Below, piece by piece: positions 1-9,154 of a DNA stretch of 64,000 nucleotides. The notes beneath the pieces are model-generated. The model did not search any database and was not told where the DNA came from. It worked only from the letters and a program-made list of their open reading frames with translations. Source of the DNA: Aurantimonas sp. Leaf443 (GTDB lineage Bacteria; Pseudomonadota; Alphaproteobacteria; Rhizobiales; Rhizobiaceae); the NCBI RefSeq assembly GCF_001425575.1, contig NZ_LMRD01000007.1:496001-560000 (forward strand), in the 5' to 3' direction. Made by a program: the position numbers and the translations under genes. Position 1 is the first letter of the stretch. Each line of letters opens with the position of its first letter.

Positions 1-629
1 AGGAAGCTCGCGCGCGGCTCGATCAGCGTCACCGCCACTTCGAGCGCGGAGAAGATCGTGGCGTATTCCACCCCGATGACGCCGGCCCCGATCACCACCA
101 TCGAGCGCGGCAGCTTGGGCAGTTCGATGATCTCGTCGCTGTCGAAGACGCTGGTGCCGTTGAAGGGCACGTAGTCCGGCCGGAAGGGAACCGTGCCGCA
201 GGCGACGACGAAGAAGGCCGCCCGCTCCTGGCGCGTCTCGCCGCCGGGGCCGGTGATGCGGATCTCGTGCGGCGAGACGAAGCTCGCCTCGCCCGTCGCG
301 GTGCGCACGCCGTTGCGCACGAACTGGTGCTCCAGCACGTCCACCTCGTGGTCGAGCGTCTTGAGGACGCGCGCCTGGATGTCGGCGGCCGAGATGTCCT
401 GCTTGACGCGATAGGCGCGCCCGTAGAAGCCGCGCTCGCGCCAGCCGGTGAGGTTCAGCACCGTCTCGCGCATGGTCTTGGAGGGGATCGTGCCGGTGTG
501 CACGGAGACCCCGCCGACGCGGCGCCCCTTCTCCACGACGAGAACCGACTTGCCGAGCTTGGCCGCCTGCACGGCGGCGCGGCGCCCGGAGGGACCGCTG
601 CCGATGACGATGAGGTCGTAGTCTGCCAT
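1..629 (-). CDS. sthA: Soluble (Si-specific) NAD(P)+ transhydrogenase, 3' end beyond window
   Basis: FAD-dependent pyridine nucleotide-disulfide oxidoreductase family enzyme that moves hydride between NADPH and NAD+ in the cytoplasm. The minus-strand frame opens with MADYDLIVIGSGPSGRRAAV, an N-terminal FAD Rossmann motif (GSGPSG, about residues 10-15), and continues through GGVSVHTGTIPSK and a second Rossmann stretch (VVIGAGVIGVEYA). The first segment aligns with the disulfide-forming site of lipoamide dehydrogenases, but both cysteines are replaced. This is the feature that separates SthA from Lpd and glutathione reductase, where the CxxxxC pair is needed. About 209 of the roughly 465 residues usual in the family are present; the gene leaves the window at base 1. 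No operon partner is visible. Confidence 0.9.
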   Translation of the reverse strand, partial: MADYDLIVIGSGPSGRRAAVQAAKLGKSVLVVEKGRRVGGVSVHTGTIPSKTMRETVLNLTGWRERGFYGRAYRVKQDISAADIQARVLKTLDHEVDVLEHQFVRNGVRTATGEASFVSPHEIRITGPGGETRQERAAFFVVACGTVPFRPDYVPFNGTSVFDSDEIIELPKLPRSMVVIGAGVIGVEYATIFSALEVAVTLIEPRASF

Positions 630-852
630 GCCAGGGTCCGCCGAGCCGAAGGAAACGCCGCGCCTTCCTCTAGAGCCGTTCCATTGCGCGAAACCGACGC
701 GGTGCAGCATGAGGGCGCCGGAACCGGCGCGGCCCGCCGCCGCAGGCGCCGGGTCCGATTGTGTCGCAGGCCCTGTCGCAGGGGCGGCGCCTCGCCTAAG
801 TGAGGGACCACGCCCCGGTCGGTCGCACCGGGGCGGCGAAGAGACGAGGGCG

Positions 853-1302
853 ATGCTGACGGTCCTGCGCTTCCTGTTCCTCGTGCCCGCGGGCTTCGTC
901 GCCGCCACGCTGGCGGCCGCCTTCGCGCTCGTCTGGCCCTTCGTGGACCTGCCGCCCTCGCCCGACCCGTTCCTGATCGCCGAGATCGTCTTCGCGGTGA
1001 TCGCCCAGGCCGCGCAGATCGGCGCGGCGATCATCCTGCCCTTCGCGCTCTTCGTGCTCGCGAGCGAGGTCCTCGGCCTCTCCTCGATCCTCCTTCATCT
1101 TTTGGCGGGGGTGCTCGGCGGCGGCACGCTTCTGGTCCTCGCCTACGGGCGGGCGCTGCCCCATGCCAGCATCCAGGTCGCCGCCATGGTGGCGGCGCTG
1201 TCCTTCGCGCTGGTATACTGGATCGTCGCCGGCAACAGCGCCGGCCGCTGGCGGGCGCGCTTCAGGGCGCCGACGCCGGCTCCACGGACCGACGAAGGAT
1301 AG
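853..1302 (+). CDS. Small integral membrane protein, function unknown
   Basis: A 149-residue protein of about four hydrophobic segments (roughly residues 4-30, 42-70, 75-98 and 105-125) followed by a short basic, proline-rich tail ending in GRWRARFRAPTPAPRTDEG, probably cytoplasmic. The ATG at 853 is chosen over upstream starts because a purine-rich GACGAGGG lies just ahead and the region before it encodes low-complexity Arg/Ala sequence. I do not recognise a named family. It ends 4 nt before the next gene (BrnA-like), so the two are probably co-transcribed. It is divergent from sthA, with about 220 bp between the start codons. Confidence 0.7.
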   Translation: MLTVLRFLFLVPAGFVAATLAAAFALVWPFVDLPPSPDPFLIAEIVFAVIAQAAQIGAAIILPFALFVLASEVLGLSSILLHLLAGVLGGGTLLVLAYGRALPHASIQVAAMVAALSFALVYWIVAGNSAGRWRARFRAPTPAPRTDEG

Positions 1303-1306
1303 ACCG

Positions 1307-1525
1307 ATGGCCCGCCGCCCGACCGACCCCCGCGCCGCCGCCGAGGCCGCCTTCAAGAGCGCCACGACGCCGAAGCGCATGGAGGAGGCGAAATCCGCCA
1401 TCCCGCAGGCCAAGGAGATGGTCTCCCTGCGCATCGACCGCGACGTGCTGGAGCGGTTCCAGGAGGACGGGCCGGGCTGGCAGGAGCGCATGAACGCCGC
1501 CCTGCGCGCCGCCGCGGGCCTCTGA
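1307..1525 (+). CDS. BrnA-like antitoxin domain protein, no adjacent toxin
   Basis: A 72-residue protein whose C-terminal half, VSLRIDRDVLERFQEDGPGW followed by QERMNAALRAAAGL, matches the BrnA antitoxin / DUF4415 consensus (hydrophobic strand, VLxxF, GPGWQxRMNAALR). That family is a ribbon-helix-helix DNA-binding antitoxin normally encoded just downstream of the BrnT RNase toxin. The upstream neighbour here is a membrane protein and the downstream one a GST, so no BrnT is present. Either it is an orphan antitoxin or it has become a stand-alone regulator. The ATG at 1307 lies 4 nt after the preceding stop. It is close to the family's usual length, so it looks intact. Confidence 0.75.
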   Translation: MARRPTDPRAAAEAAFKSATTPKRMEEAKSAIPQAKEMVSLRIDRDVLERFQEDGPGWQERMNAALRAAAGL

Positions 1526-1598
1526 CCGGCTTCTCCGGCGCGGCGCGGCGCGGCGCTCGCCCCTTGCCGAACCGCGATCGCGCCGCAGCTTGGCCCCC

Positions 1599-2258
1599 AT
1601 GCTGACCGTCCATCACCTCAACAATTCCCGCTCGCAGCGCGTGCTCTGGCTCCTGGAGGAGCTCGGCGTGCCCTACGAGGTCAAGCGCTACGAGCGCACC
1701 CGATCGATGCAGGCGCCGCCCGAGCTGAAGGCCGTGCACCCGCTCGGCAAGTCGCCGGTGGTCACGCAGGACGGGCATACGATCGCCGAGACCGGCGCGA
1801 TCGTGGAATACATCCTCTCCCGGCACGGCGAGGGCCGGCTGATGCCGCCGGAGGGCAGCGACGACTACTGGCAGGCGCGCCATTTCCTGCATTACGCGGA
1901 AGGCTCGGCCATGCCGCCGCTCTTCCTCAAGCTCGTCCTCTCGATGATCCCCGGGCGCGCGCCCTTCTACCTGCGCCCCGTGCTCTCGGCCGCGCTCGCC
2001 AAGGCCGACGCGATCCTGGTGCGCCCGGAGATCGCGACGCATCTGAAGCACTGGGAGGACTCGCTCGGCGCGACCGGCTGGTTCGCGGGACCGCAGATGA
2101 GCGTCGCCGACATCATGATGAGCTTCCCCGTCGAGGCCGCCACGAGCCGCGTCGGCTACGACGGCCATCCGGCCCTGCGCGACTTCCTGCAGCGCATCCA
2201 CGCCCGCCCCGCCTACCGCCAGGCGCTGAAACGCGGCGGCCCCTACGCCTATGCCTGA
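1599..2258 (+). CDS. Glutathione S-transferase family protein
   Basis: A 219-residue two-domain GST. The N-terminal thioredoxin-like domain starts MLTVHHLNNSRSQRVLWLLE, where the serine in NSRSQR is the position that activates glutathione. It is followed by the cis-proline region GKSPVV and the glutathione-binding EETGAIVEY-like segment (AETGAIVEYIL, about residues 67-77). The C-terminal helical domain ends with the usual DIMMSFPVE and HPALRDFLQRIHARPAYRQA region, the latter a classic GST C-terminal motif. The ATG at 1599 begins exactly at the domain start; a TTG three codons upstream is less likely. It probably conjugates glutathione to electrophiles in the cytoplasm; the substrate is not predictable. 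It is convergent with the LysE gene, 18 nt between stops. Confidence 0.88.
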   Translation: MLTVHHLNNSRSQRVLWLLEELGVPYEVKRYERTRSMQAPPELKAVHPLGKSPVVTQDGHTIAETGAIVEYILSRHGEGRLMPPEGSDDYWQARHFLHYAEGSAMPPLFLKLVLSMIPGRAPFYLRPVLSAALAKADAILVRPEIATHLKHWEDSLGATGWFAGPQMSVADIMMSFPVEAATSRVGYDGHPALRDFLQRIHARPAYRQALKRGGPYAYA

Positions 2259-2276
2259 CGGCGCGGGCTCGTTGCG

Positions 2277-2915
2277 TCAGTTGCGCGCGAGGAGGATGCG
2301 CATCGCGAAGGCGGAGAAGACGCCGGCGAAGAGCCAGTCGATGGCGCGCATCACCGAGGGCCGGGCCTTCAGGACGGAGGCGATCCTGTCCGCCGTCACG
2401 ATGAGGACGAGCGTGATCGGGGTCGCCACGAGGATGAAGTAGACACCGAGGAAGAAGAATTTCGCCCCCGCATGCGGATCGCTCGCCGCCACGAATTGCG
2501 GCAGGAAGGTCACGAAGAACAGGATGATCTTGGGGTTGAGGAGGTTGATGCCGACCCCCGTCGCCCAGTTCGCCAGAAGCGGCGCGCGCGGCGCCGCCCT
2601 CCGGTCGACCGAGAAGGACGAGCCGTGGCGGATCGCCTGGACCGCGAGATAGACGAGATAGGCCGCGCCCGCGATCTTCAGCGCCAGGAAGGCCTGCGGC
2701 GAGGCGGCGAGCAGCGCCGACAGGCCGAGGGCGGCAAGACTCGTGTGGATGAGCGAGCCCGTGCAGGCGCCCAGATAGGCCGCCAGCCCCGCCGCCCGTC
2801 CCTGCGCCAGCGTGCGCCCGAGAAAGAGCGTCATGTCCGGCCCCGGCGTGATCGTCAGGACCAGCGCGGCGACGGTGAAGGCGAGAAGCGTCGCGGCATC
2901 GGGAAGGAAGCTCAT
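2277..2915 (-). CDS. LysE/RhtB family amino-acid exporter
   Basis: A 212-residue polytopic inner-membrane protein with about six hydrophobic segments. The N-terminal TITPGPDMTLFLGRTLAQGR contains the TPGPD signature of LysE/RhtB exporters, and the GVGINLLNPKIILFFVTFLP segment in the middle is the conserved second repeat (NPK) of the family. The length is normal (about 205-215). The family exports lysine, threonine, homoserine lactone or related metabolites by proton motive force; the substrate here is unknown. It lies 59 nt downstream of the fic gene on the same strand, so co-transcription is possible but not required. Confidence 0.88.
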   Translation of the reverse strand: MSFLPDAATLLAFTVAALVLTITPGPDMTLFLGRTLAQGRAAGLAAYLGACTGSLIHTSLAALGLSALLAASPQAFLALKIAGAAYLVYLAVQAIRHGSSFSVDRRAAPRAPLLANWATGVGINLLNPKIILFFVTFLPQFVAASDPHAGAKFFFLGVYFILVATPITLVLIVTADRIASVLKARPSVMRAIDWLFAGVFSAFAMRILLARN

Positions 2916-2974
2916 GGCGGCGGGCTCGAAGACGGATCGGATAACATCCCTTACGGCATCGCCGGACCGGGCGG

Positions 2975-4588
2975 CTAGACCCGGAGTGGACGGAAAAGAT
3001 CGCTCTGGTCGTCCGTCGGACGCTGGAACAGATCGCGATAGATCGCCTCCATCCGAGTGACCTCATCTGCGGTCAACGCCACGAATTCCGTCTCGCGCGC
3101 CCGCTTGCTGAGCCGGCCCTGATTCTGGTGCAGAAACGTCAGCAGCATGTCGAACATACGCTCCGGCATGTCGACGACACGCGTCGCCTCTGCATGAAAA
3201 GTGTCGCGATGCTGCAGAAATAACAGTTCGTCGGGGAGGTCGCGGGAGACGACCGTCTCGATGCAGCGGAACAGGTATTCCACGTGGGCCGTCGCGTCGA
3301 AGTAGCGGTAGTAGTCGGCGGTGTCGTTCTGGACCTGCACGTTGCCCCGCGGCGTGGCGGACCATTCGATCCATTCCAGCAGCGGCTTGGATACCGTCTC
3401 CAGCGTGGCCTTGTATCGGGCGATGTCGTGATAGATCGCGCTCGAGACCGGAAAGACGATGCCCTCCGGCGTGTAGTCGCGTTCCGCCATGACATGGTGG
3501 AGAAGAAAGCGGTGCAGTCGCCCGTTCCCATCCTCGAACGGGTGGATGTAGACGAAGCCGAAGGCGATACAGGCGGCCGTCATCACCGGATGAAAGCCGA
3601 GCATCCGCGAAAGCGCGTTGAAGGCGACGAGCCCGTTGAGCAGCGAGACGAGATCCTCCGGATTGGCGCTGACATGTTCCGGCCGTGGCTGCTGGAGAGG
3701 ATCGTGGCGGCCAACGAAACCACCCTCGTCCCGCAGGCCGACCCGGACGAAACGCTCGTCACCGATGAGTTCGCGTTGCAGCCGCTCGAACTCCTTTATC
3801 GAGAGATCCAGCGTGCCGGCCTTGGCGATCACTCTGGCCCAGCGCTCGATCCGATCACCCGACGGCGTCTCTCCTTCGATCGCGAAGGAAGCCTTGGAGT
3901 CGCTGAGAAGAAGAAAGGCCGCGGCCCGCGCGATGACGTCGGGCGGGGCCGAATCGACGATGTCGCGTGCCCGGCCACGAAAATCCTTGGCGATGAAATC
4001 GTCGATCGCCTGCGTTCGTCGCACCAACGGGCAGAACTGCGGCGTGCCCGGAAGATTGAAGAGGATTCGAAACCGGCGCTCGTAAGAGGTGTCGCGTGTG
4101 GCATGTTGCTTTTCTGGATCGAGCAGAAGCGCGTAGCTGCCCCGTTTCGTGTCCGGCACCGCCAGTTCCTCGTCGAGCAGCCATTCGTAGAGAAAGCACA
4201 GTCGGCGCAGATAGGCGCTCGTCGGCTTGGCGATCAACGCCTGTTCGAGGTCGCGCCGGTCCATCGCATGGAACACTTCCTTCAGCGTCAGGAGAACCAG
4301 CCCCTCGTGCTTCAACGCAAAGACGAGATGGGCAACGGTATCCTCCTTCGGACGGGCCGAGACCGGATGGATCGACCAGCCATTCTCGCGACGTCGGCTA
4401 TGCTTCGGCGAAGTCGCCGCCATCTCGTGATGCAGCGGAACGCGGAGATCGAAGCGACGAATGAGTTCGCAATAGCCGACGGGTCGAGCCTCCATGGGCA
4501 GCCGACGTCCGCGGAAACTCTCGAGAAGCGGGCTCGGATTCATGTCCACGGAGGATGTCGGATTTTTTTCCATCCTCTCATCTGACAT
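2975..4588 (-). CDS. Fic-domain protein with N-terminal inhibitory motif (class II type)
   Basis: Up to 537 residues. The Fic core carries HPFEDGNGRLHR (about residues 349-360), a full match to HPFx(D/E)GN(G/K)RxxR, with the catalytic His and the anion-hole and ATP-phosphate residues intact. Upstream, SFAIEG (about 234-239) fits the (S/T)xxxE(G/N) inhibitory helix, whose Glu blocks productive ATP binding in class II Fic enzymes. Family knowledge therefore predicts an autoinhibited nucleotidyl (usually AMP) transferase acting on a protein hydroxyl; the target is unknown. The start is uncertain: ATGs at 4588, 4573 and 4543 are all in frame and none has a good Shine-Dalgarno. The 4543 start would free the palindromes around 4585-4644 as promoter or operator sequence. 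The gene is divergent from argG. Confidence 0.85.
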   Translation of the reverse strand: MSDERMEKNPTSSVDMNPSPLLESFRGRRLPMEARPVGYCELIRRFDLRVPLHHEMAATSPKHSRRRENGWSIHPVSARPKEDTVAHLVFALKHEGLVLLTLKEVFHAMDRRDLEQALIAKPTSAYLRRLCFLYEWLLDEELAVPDTKRGSYALLLDPEKQHATRDTSYERRFRILFNLPGTPQFCPLVRRTQAIDDFIAKDFRGRARDIVDSAPPDVIARAAAFLLLSDSKASFAIEGETPSGDRIERWARVIAKAGTLDLSIKEFERLQRELIGDERFVRVGLRDEGGFVGRHDPLQQPRPEHVSANPEDLVSLLNGLVAFNALSRMLGFHPVMTAACIAFGFVYIHPFEDGNGRLHRFLLHHVMAERDYTPEGIVFPVSSAIYHDIARYKATLETVSKPLLEWIEWSATPRGNVQVQNDTADYYRYFDATAHVEYLFRCIETVVSRDLPDELLFLQHRDTFHAEATRVVDMPERMFDMLLTFLHQNQGRLSKRARETEFVALTADEVTRMEAIYRDLFQRPTDDQSDLFRPLRV

Positions 4589-4597
4589 GAAAAATGT
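4585..4597. promoter_or_regulatory. Short inverted repeat at the 5' end of the fic gene
   Basis: ACAT and ATGT arms separated by GAAAA form an interrupted palindrome that overlaps the most upstream possible fic start codon. It shares the TGAAAAA element with the larger repeat 24 nt further on. Inference: a possible operator or promoter element for the fic gene; no binding protein can be named from sequence. Confidence 0.3.
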
Positions 4598-4620
4598 TGA
4601 CCCGATCTCGATTTTTCTAA

Positions 4621-4644
4621 TTTTTCACACCTCGGCGTGAAAAA
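4621..4644. promoter_or_regulatory. Perfect 8-bp inverted repeat between divergent fic and argG
   Basis: TTTTTCAC (4621-4628) and GTGAAAAA (4637-4644) are exact reverse complements around an 8-bp spacer, in an unusually AT-rich patch of an otherwise GC-rich window. The position in the 165-bp divergent intergenic region favours an operator or promoter. A weak bidirectional terminator is not excluded, but no gene ends here. Confidence 0.45.
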
Positions 4645-4753
4645 GGATGACGCCGCCGGACTGTCGATTGGTCGCCGCCGAAACCTCGCGCGCCCTTGCA
4701 TCCCGCACAGCTTTCGGCAAAACCGCCCAAACACCATTCGAGGATCAAGCAGC

Positions 4754-5974
<1,221 letters not shown>

Positions 5975-5977
5975 CGA

Positions 5978-5997
5978 AAATCTCGACGCCGAGATTT
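5978..5997 (+). terminator. Short hairpin after argG
   Basis: AAATCTCG and CGAGATTT form a perfect 8-bp stem around the ACGC loop, starting 3 nt after the argG stop. The stem ends in A/T pairs but no long T-run follows, so it would be a weak intrinsic terminator. Confidence 0.5.
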
Positions 5998-6010
5998 GGT
6001 TATCGCCTTT

Positions 6011-6034
6011 CATACCCAACGGTCGTTGGGTATG
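6011..6034. promoter_or_regulatory. Perfect 11+2+11 palindrome upstream of the second fic gene
   Basis: CATACCCAACG (6011-6021) and CGTTGGGTATG (6024-6034) are exact reverse complements separated by GT, 35 nt before the ATG of the downstream fic gene. A 22-bp exact dyad with almost no spacer and no following T-run is an operator-type site rather than a terminator. The downstream Fic protein has a C-terminal winged-helix domain, so autoregulation is a reasonable inference. The binding protein is not demonstrated. Confidence 0.6.
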
Positions 6035-6068
6035 ATGCCCTTCTGGAAGGGTGGAAGGGCGGGGAGCG

Positions 6069-7262
6069 ATGCCGAGCGAACGCAGCGGACGATACGTAAC
6101 CTTCGGTTCGTACCGCTGTTTCGCTCCTGCGCCCTTGCCGCCCTGCCCTCCTCTCGTCTTCGACCGCGATCTGATTCTCGCTTTGTCCGGAGCCGATCGT
6201 GCCCTGGCCAGGCTCGACGGGGCCGCACTGACCCTGCCGAACCCCGATCTCTTCGTCTATGCCTTCATGCGGCAGGAAGCGGCCCTCTCGTCCCAGATCG
6301 AGGGCACGCAGGCGAGCCTCGAAGACCTCTTCGAATACGAGGCGGTACCGGAGGCCGCCCATCCGCAGAGCGATGTGACGGAGATCATCAACTACATCGC
6401 CGCCATGAGATGGGGCCTCGCCGAAATTCCGGCTCTGCCCCTGTCCAAGCGACTCGTGCGCGGCCTCCATGAGCCCCTTCTGGATTCGGGACGCGGATCG
6501 ACGCGGGCCCCCGGGCAGTTCCGGCAGGGCCAGAACCATATCGGCCCTCCGGGCTGTTCGATCGAGGATGCGACATTCGTTCCTCCCGCGGTTCCCTTGA
6601 TGGAACAGGCCTTGGACGACTGGGAGACATACCTTCACGACCGAGAACTTCCGGTTCTTGTCCGCTGCGCTATCCTTCATGCTCAGTTCGAGACCATCCA
6701 TCCCTTCTGGGACGGCAATGGCCGCGTCGGACGAATGCTCATCACGCTCAAGCTCTGCGAGGAGGAGATATTGGAGCGGCCGCTCCTCTATCTCAGCCTG
6801 TATTTCAAGCAGTATCGGCAGGACTATTACACCGCGCTGCAACGCGTCCGCGACGAGGGCGATTGGGAAGGCTGGATCAAGTTCTTCCTCGAAGGCGTCC
6901 GGCTGACCTGCCGGGCCGCCCTCATCACGGCTCGCCGAATAACTGCGCTGCGCGAGTCCCTGCTGGCCCGCGCCCAGGCGGCAAGCCGGTCGAGCAACCC
7001 CGCCCGGCTGACGGATGCCTTGTTCAAACACCCCTACATCACCGTCGCGCAGGCCGCCGCCATTCTGAACACGACCGCGCAAGGCGGCGCGAATGTCGTG
7101 GCCACGCTTGTCGAGATCGGCATCCTGCAGGAAGCCTCGAAGGCAAAGCGAACGCGGATCTACGCGTTCAGGCCCTATCTCGACCTGCTGCACGAGACCT
7201 CCGACAACCTGACGGCAGCGATCGGACACGACGATAGCCTGAAGAGTCCTCACGGCCGCTGA
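6069..7262 (+). CDS. Fic family protein with inhibitory helix and C-terminal winged-helix domain
   Basis: A 397-residue protein of the widespread Fic/wHTH architecture (the Shewanella Fic type). SSQIEG (about residues 74-79) is the (S/T)xxxE(G/N) inhibitory motif. HPFWDGNGRVGRML (211-224) is a full catalytic Fic motif. Residues about 312-368 (LTDALFKHPYITVAQAAAIL and onwards through VATLVEIGIL) read as a winged helix, with the RTRIYAF wing. Predicted role: autoinhibited AMP transferase that also binds DNA, plausibly the 24-bp palindrome just upstream. The ATG at 6069 follows GGGGAGCG; an in-frame GTG at 6051 is less likely. It is not a duplicate of the fic gene at 2975-4588: the architecture and sequence differ. 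Confidence 0.9.
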   Translation: MPSERSGRYVTFGSYRCFAPAPLPPCPPLVFDRDLILALSGADRALARLDGAALTLPNPDLFVYAFMRQEAALSSQIEGTQASLEDLFEYEAVPEAAHPQSDVTEIINYIAAMRWGLAEIPALPLSKRLVRGLHEPLLDSGRGSTRAPGQFRQGQNHIGPPGCSIEDATFVPPAVPLMEQALDDWETYLHDRELPVLVRCAILHAQFETIHPFWDGNGRVGRMLITLKLCEEEILERPLLYLSLYFKQYRQDYYTALQRVRDEGDWEGWIKFFLEGVRLTCRAALITARRITALRESLLARAQAASRSSNPARLTDALFKHPYITVAQAAAILNTTAQGGANVVATLVEIGILQEASKAKRTRIYAFRPYLDLLHETSDNLTAAIGHDDSLKSPHGR

Positions 7263-7351
7263 CGTCCGGCTCGGCCCGAGAGGTCGTTTCGCATCCCCGT
7301 CATGGAAAGGTTCTAAACGACGCCTCGTCCGATCCAGACGAGGCGAACCCC

Positions 7352-8938
7352 ATGGCGATCCGCATCTTCGACCAATCGACCACCTTCTCCCGCCGCTCGC
7401 TCCTGCGCGGCGCGGCGACGGGGGCGCTGGCCCTTTCGGGCGGGCTCGCCCTGCCCGGCCTGTCGCGGGCGCAGAGCCGGCCGACGCTGCCGAGCGGGCT
7501 GCAGTCGGGCGATATCGGCGCCGACCGGGCGGTGCTCTGGGCGCGGGCCGACCGGCCCTCGCGCGCCGTCTTCGAATGGTCGACCACCGAAAGCTTCAAG
7601 GACGCGACCCGCCTGCCGGCGCTCGACGCGCTGCCCGAGACCGGCCATGCCGTGAAGCTCCTCGCCGAGGGCCTGCCGAGCGGCCAGGACATCTTCTGGC
7701 GCGCCACGATGACCGACCTCAACGACGTCAACGCCGTCTCCGAGCCGATGGTCGGCCATTTCCGCACGGCACCGAGCGAGGCGCGCGACGTCTCCTTCAC
7801 TTGGAGCGGCGACACGGCCGGCCAGGGCTGGGGCATCGACGAGGCGCGCGGCGGCATGACGATCTACGCGACCATGCTCAAGCACCGGCCCGACTTCTTC
7901 CTCCACTCGGGCGACACGGTCTATGCCGACGGCCCGATCAAGGAGAGCGTCGACCTGCCGGACGGCACGGTCTGGAAGAACCTCGTCACGCCCGAGAAGG
8001 CCAAGGTCGCAGAGACGCTGGAAGAGTTCCGCGGCCAGTATCTCTACAATCTCATGGACGCGAATCTGCGCGCCTTCAATGCCGAGGTGCCGATGCTGGC
8101 ACAGTGGGACGACCACGAGGTGACCAACAACTGGTCCTCCTCCAAGGTCCTGCCCGAGGCCTACAAGGAGCGCTCGATCCACGCGCTCTCGGCGCGGGCC
8201 CTGCGCGCCTTCCACGAGATGATGCCGCTGGCCACGACGCTCGCCGAGCCCCAGCGCGTCTATCGCAAGGTCGCCTACGGACCCCTGCTCGACGTGTTCT
8301 TCCTGGACATGCGCACCTATCGCGGCCCGAACGGCGCCAATCTGGAGACCGAGGAAGGCCCGCAGAGCGTGTTCCTGGGCGCCGCCCAGCTCGACTGGCT
8401 GAAGCGCGAGCTCGCCGCCTCCAGGGCGACCTGGAAGGTCATCGCCGCCGACATGCCGCTCGGCCTCGTCGTCTGGGACAATGCCAAGGACAAGAAGGGT
8501 TTCGAGGCCGTCGCCAATGCCGAGCCGGGCCGCCCGCTCGGGCGCGAGCTGGAATTCGCCGATCTCCTGAAATTCATCAAGGACCGCAAGATCCTGAACA
8601 CCGTCTGGCTGACGGCGGACGTCCATTATACGGCGGCCCATTACTACGACCCGGACCAGGCCGTGTTCCAGGATTTCGAGCCGTTCTGGGAGTTCGTCTC
8701 CGGGCCGCTGCATTCGGGCACGTTCGGCCCCGGCGATCTCGACGCCACCTTCGGGCCGCAGCTGCGCTACGCCAAGGCGCCGACCAAGGAACAGGGGCAG
8801 AACCTCTCGCCGGCCGCCGGCCTGCAGTTCTTCGGCCATGTGCGCATCGCCGCCGACACGCAGGTCATGACGGTGACCCTGCGGGACGCGGCCGACGCCG
8901 CTCTCTGGTCGACGGACCTGACGCCGAAGACCGCCTGA
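7352..8938 (+). CDS. phoD: PhoD-like alkaline phosphatase, Tat-exported
   Basis: A 528-residue metallophosphoesterase of the PhoD family (phosphomonoesterase/diesterase using Fe-Ca type centres), expected in the periplasm. The N-terminus FSRRSLLRG (twin Arg at 14-15), then a hydrophobic stretch and SRAQS near residue 41, is a Tat signal peptide; Tat export is normal for PhoD. Conserved metal-site segments appear in order: WSGDTAGQG, HSGDTVYADGP, QWDDHEVTNNW, and DVHYTAAHYYDP near the C-terminal third. Length fits the family. It is a single gene with no visible Pho box that I can defend. It is convergent with the lactate permease. Confidence 0.92.
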   Translation: MAIRIFDQSTTFSRRSLLRGAATGALALSGGLALPGLSRAQSRPTLPSGLQSGDIGADRAVLWARADRPSRAVFEWSTTESFKDATRLPALDALPETGHAVKLLAEGLPSGQDIFWRATMTDLNDVNAVSEPMVGHFRTAPSEARDVSFTWSGDTAGQGWGIDEARGGMTIYATMLKHRPDFFLHSGDTVYADGPIKESVDLPDGTVWKNLVTPEKAKVAETLEEFRGQYLYNLMDANLRAFNAEVPMLAQWDDHEVTNNWSSSKVLPEAYKERSIHALSARALRAFHEMMPLATTLAEPQRVYRKVAYGPLLDVFFLDMRTYRGPNGANLETEEGPQSVFLGAAQLDWLKRELAASRATWKVIAADMPLGLVVWDNAKDKKGFEAVANAEPGRPLGRELEFADLLKFIKDRKILNTVWLTADVHYTAAHYYDPDQAVFQDFEPFWEFVSGPLHSGTFGPGDLDATFGPQLRYAKAPTKEQGQNLSPAAGLQFFGHVRIAADTQVMTVTLRDAADAALWSTDLTPKTA

Positions 8939-9096
8939 AGACCGCGGTTCTGCGCAGGCCCCATCCATGAGACCGGCCCGCCACTGAACGGACCCTGCGG
9001 GTCACGTCATGCCGCGCCGGACGACGCCCGATCGCCGCGCGGGCTGGCGCCGCGCGAAAACGGCCGAGACGAATCGTCTCGAACGCGCGGCGGTAC

Positions 9097-9129
9097 GAAA
9101 AGGCCCGGCGGTTCGCACCGCCGGGCCTT
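9097..9129 (-). terminator. Rho-independent terminator for the lactate permease gene
   Basis: AAGGCCCGGCGGT (9100-9112) pairs perfectly with ACCGCCGGGCCTT (9117-9129) around a TCGC loop. On the minus strand the stem is followed by a run of Ts from the GAAAA at 9096-9100. It lies just after the stop of the minus-strand permease gene. Confidence 0.85.
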
Positions 9130-9154
9130 CGTCCGTTCCGTGCCGCGCGGTGCC

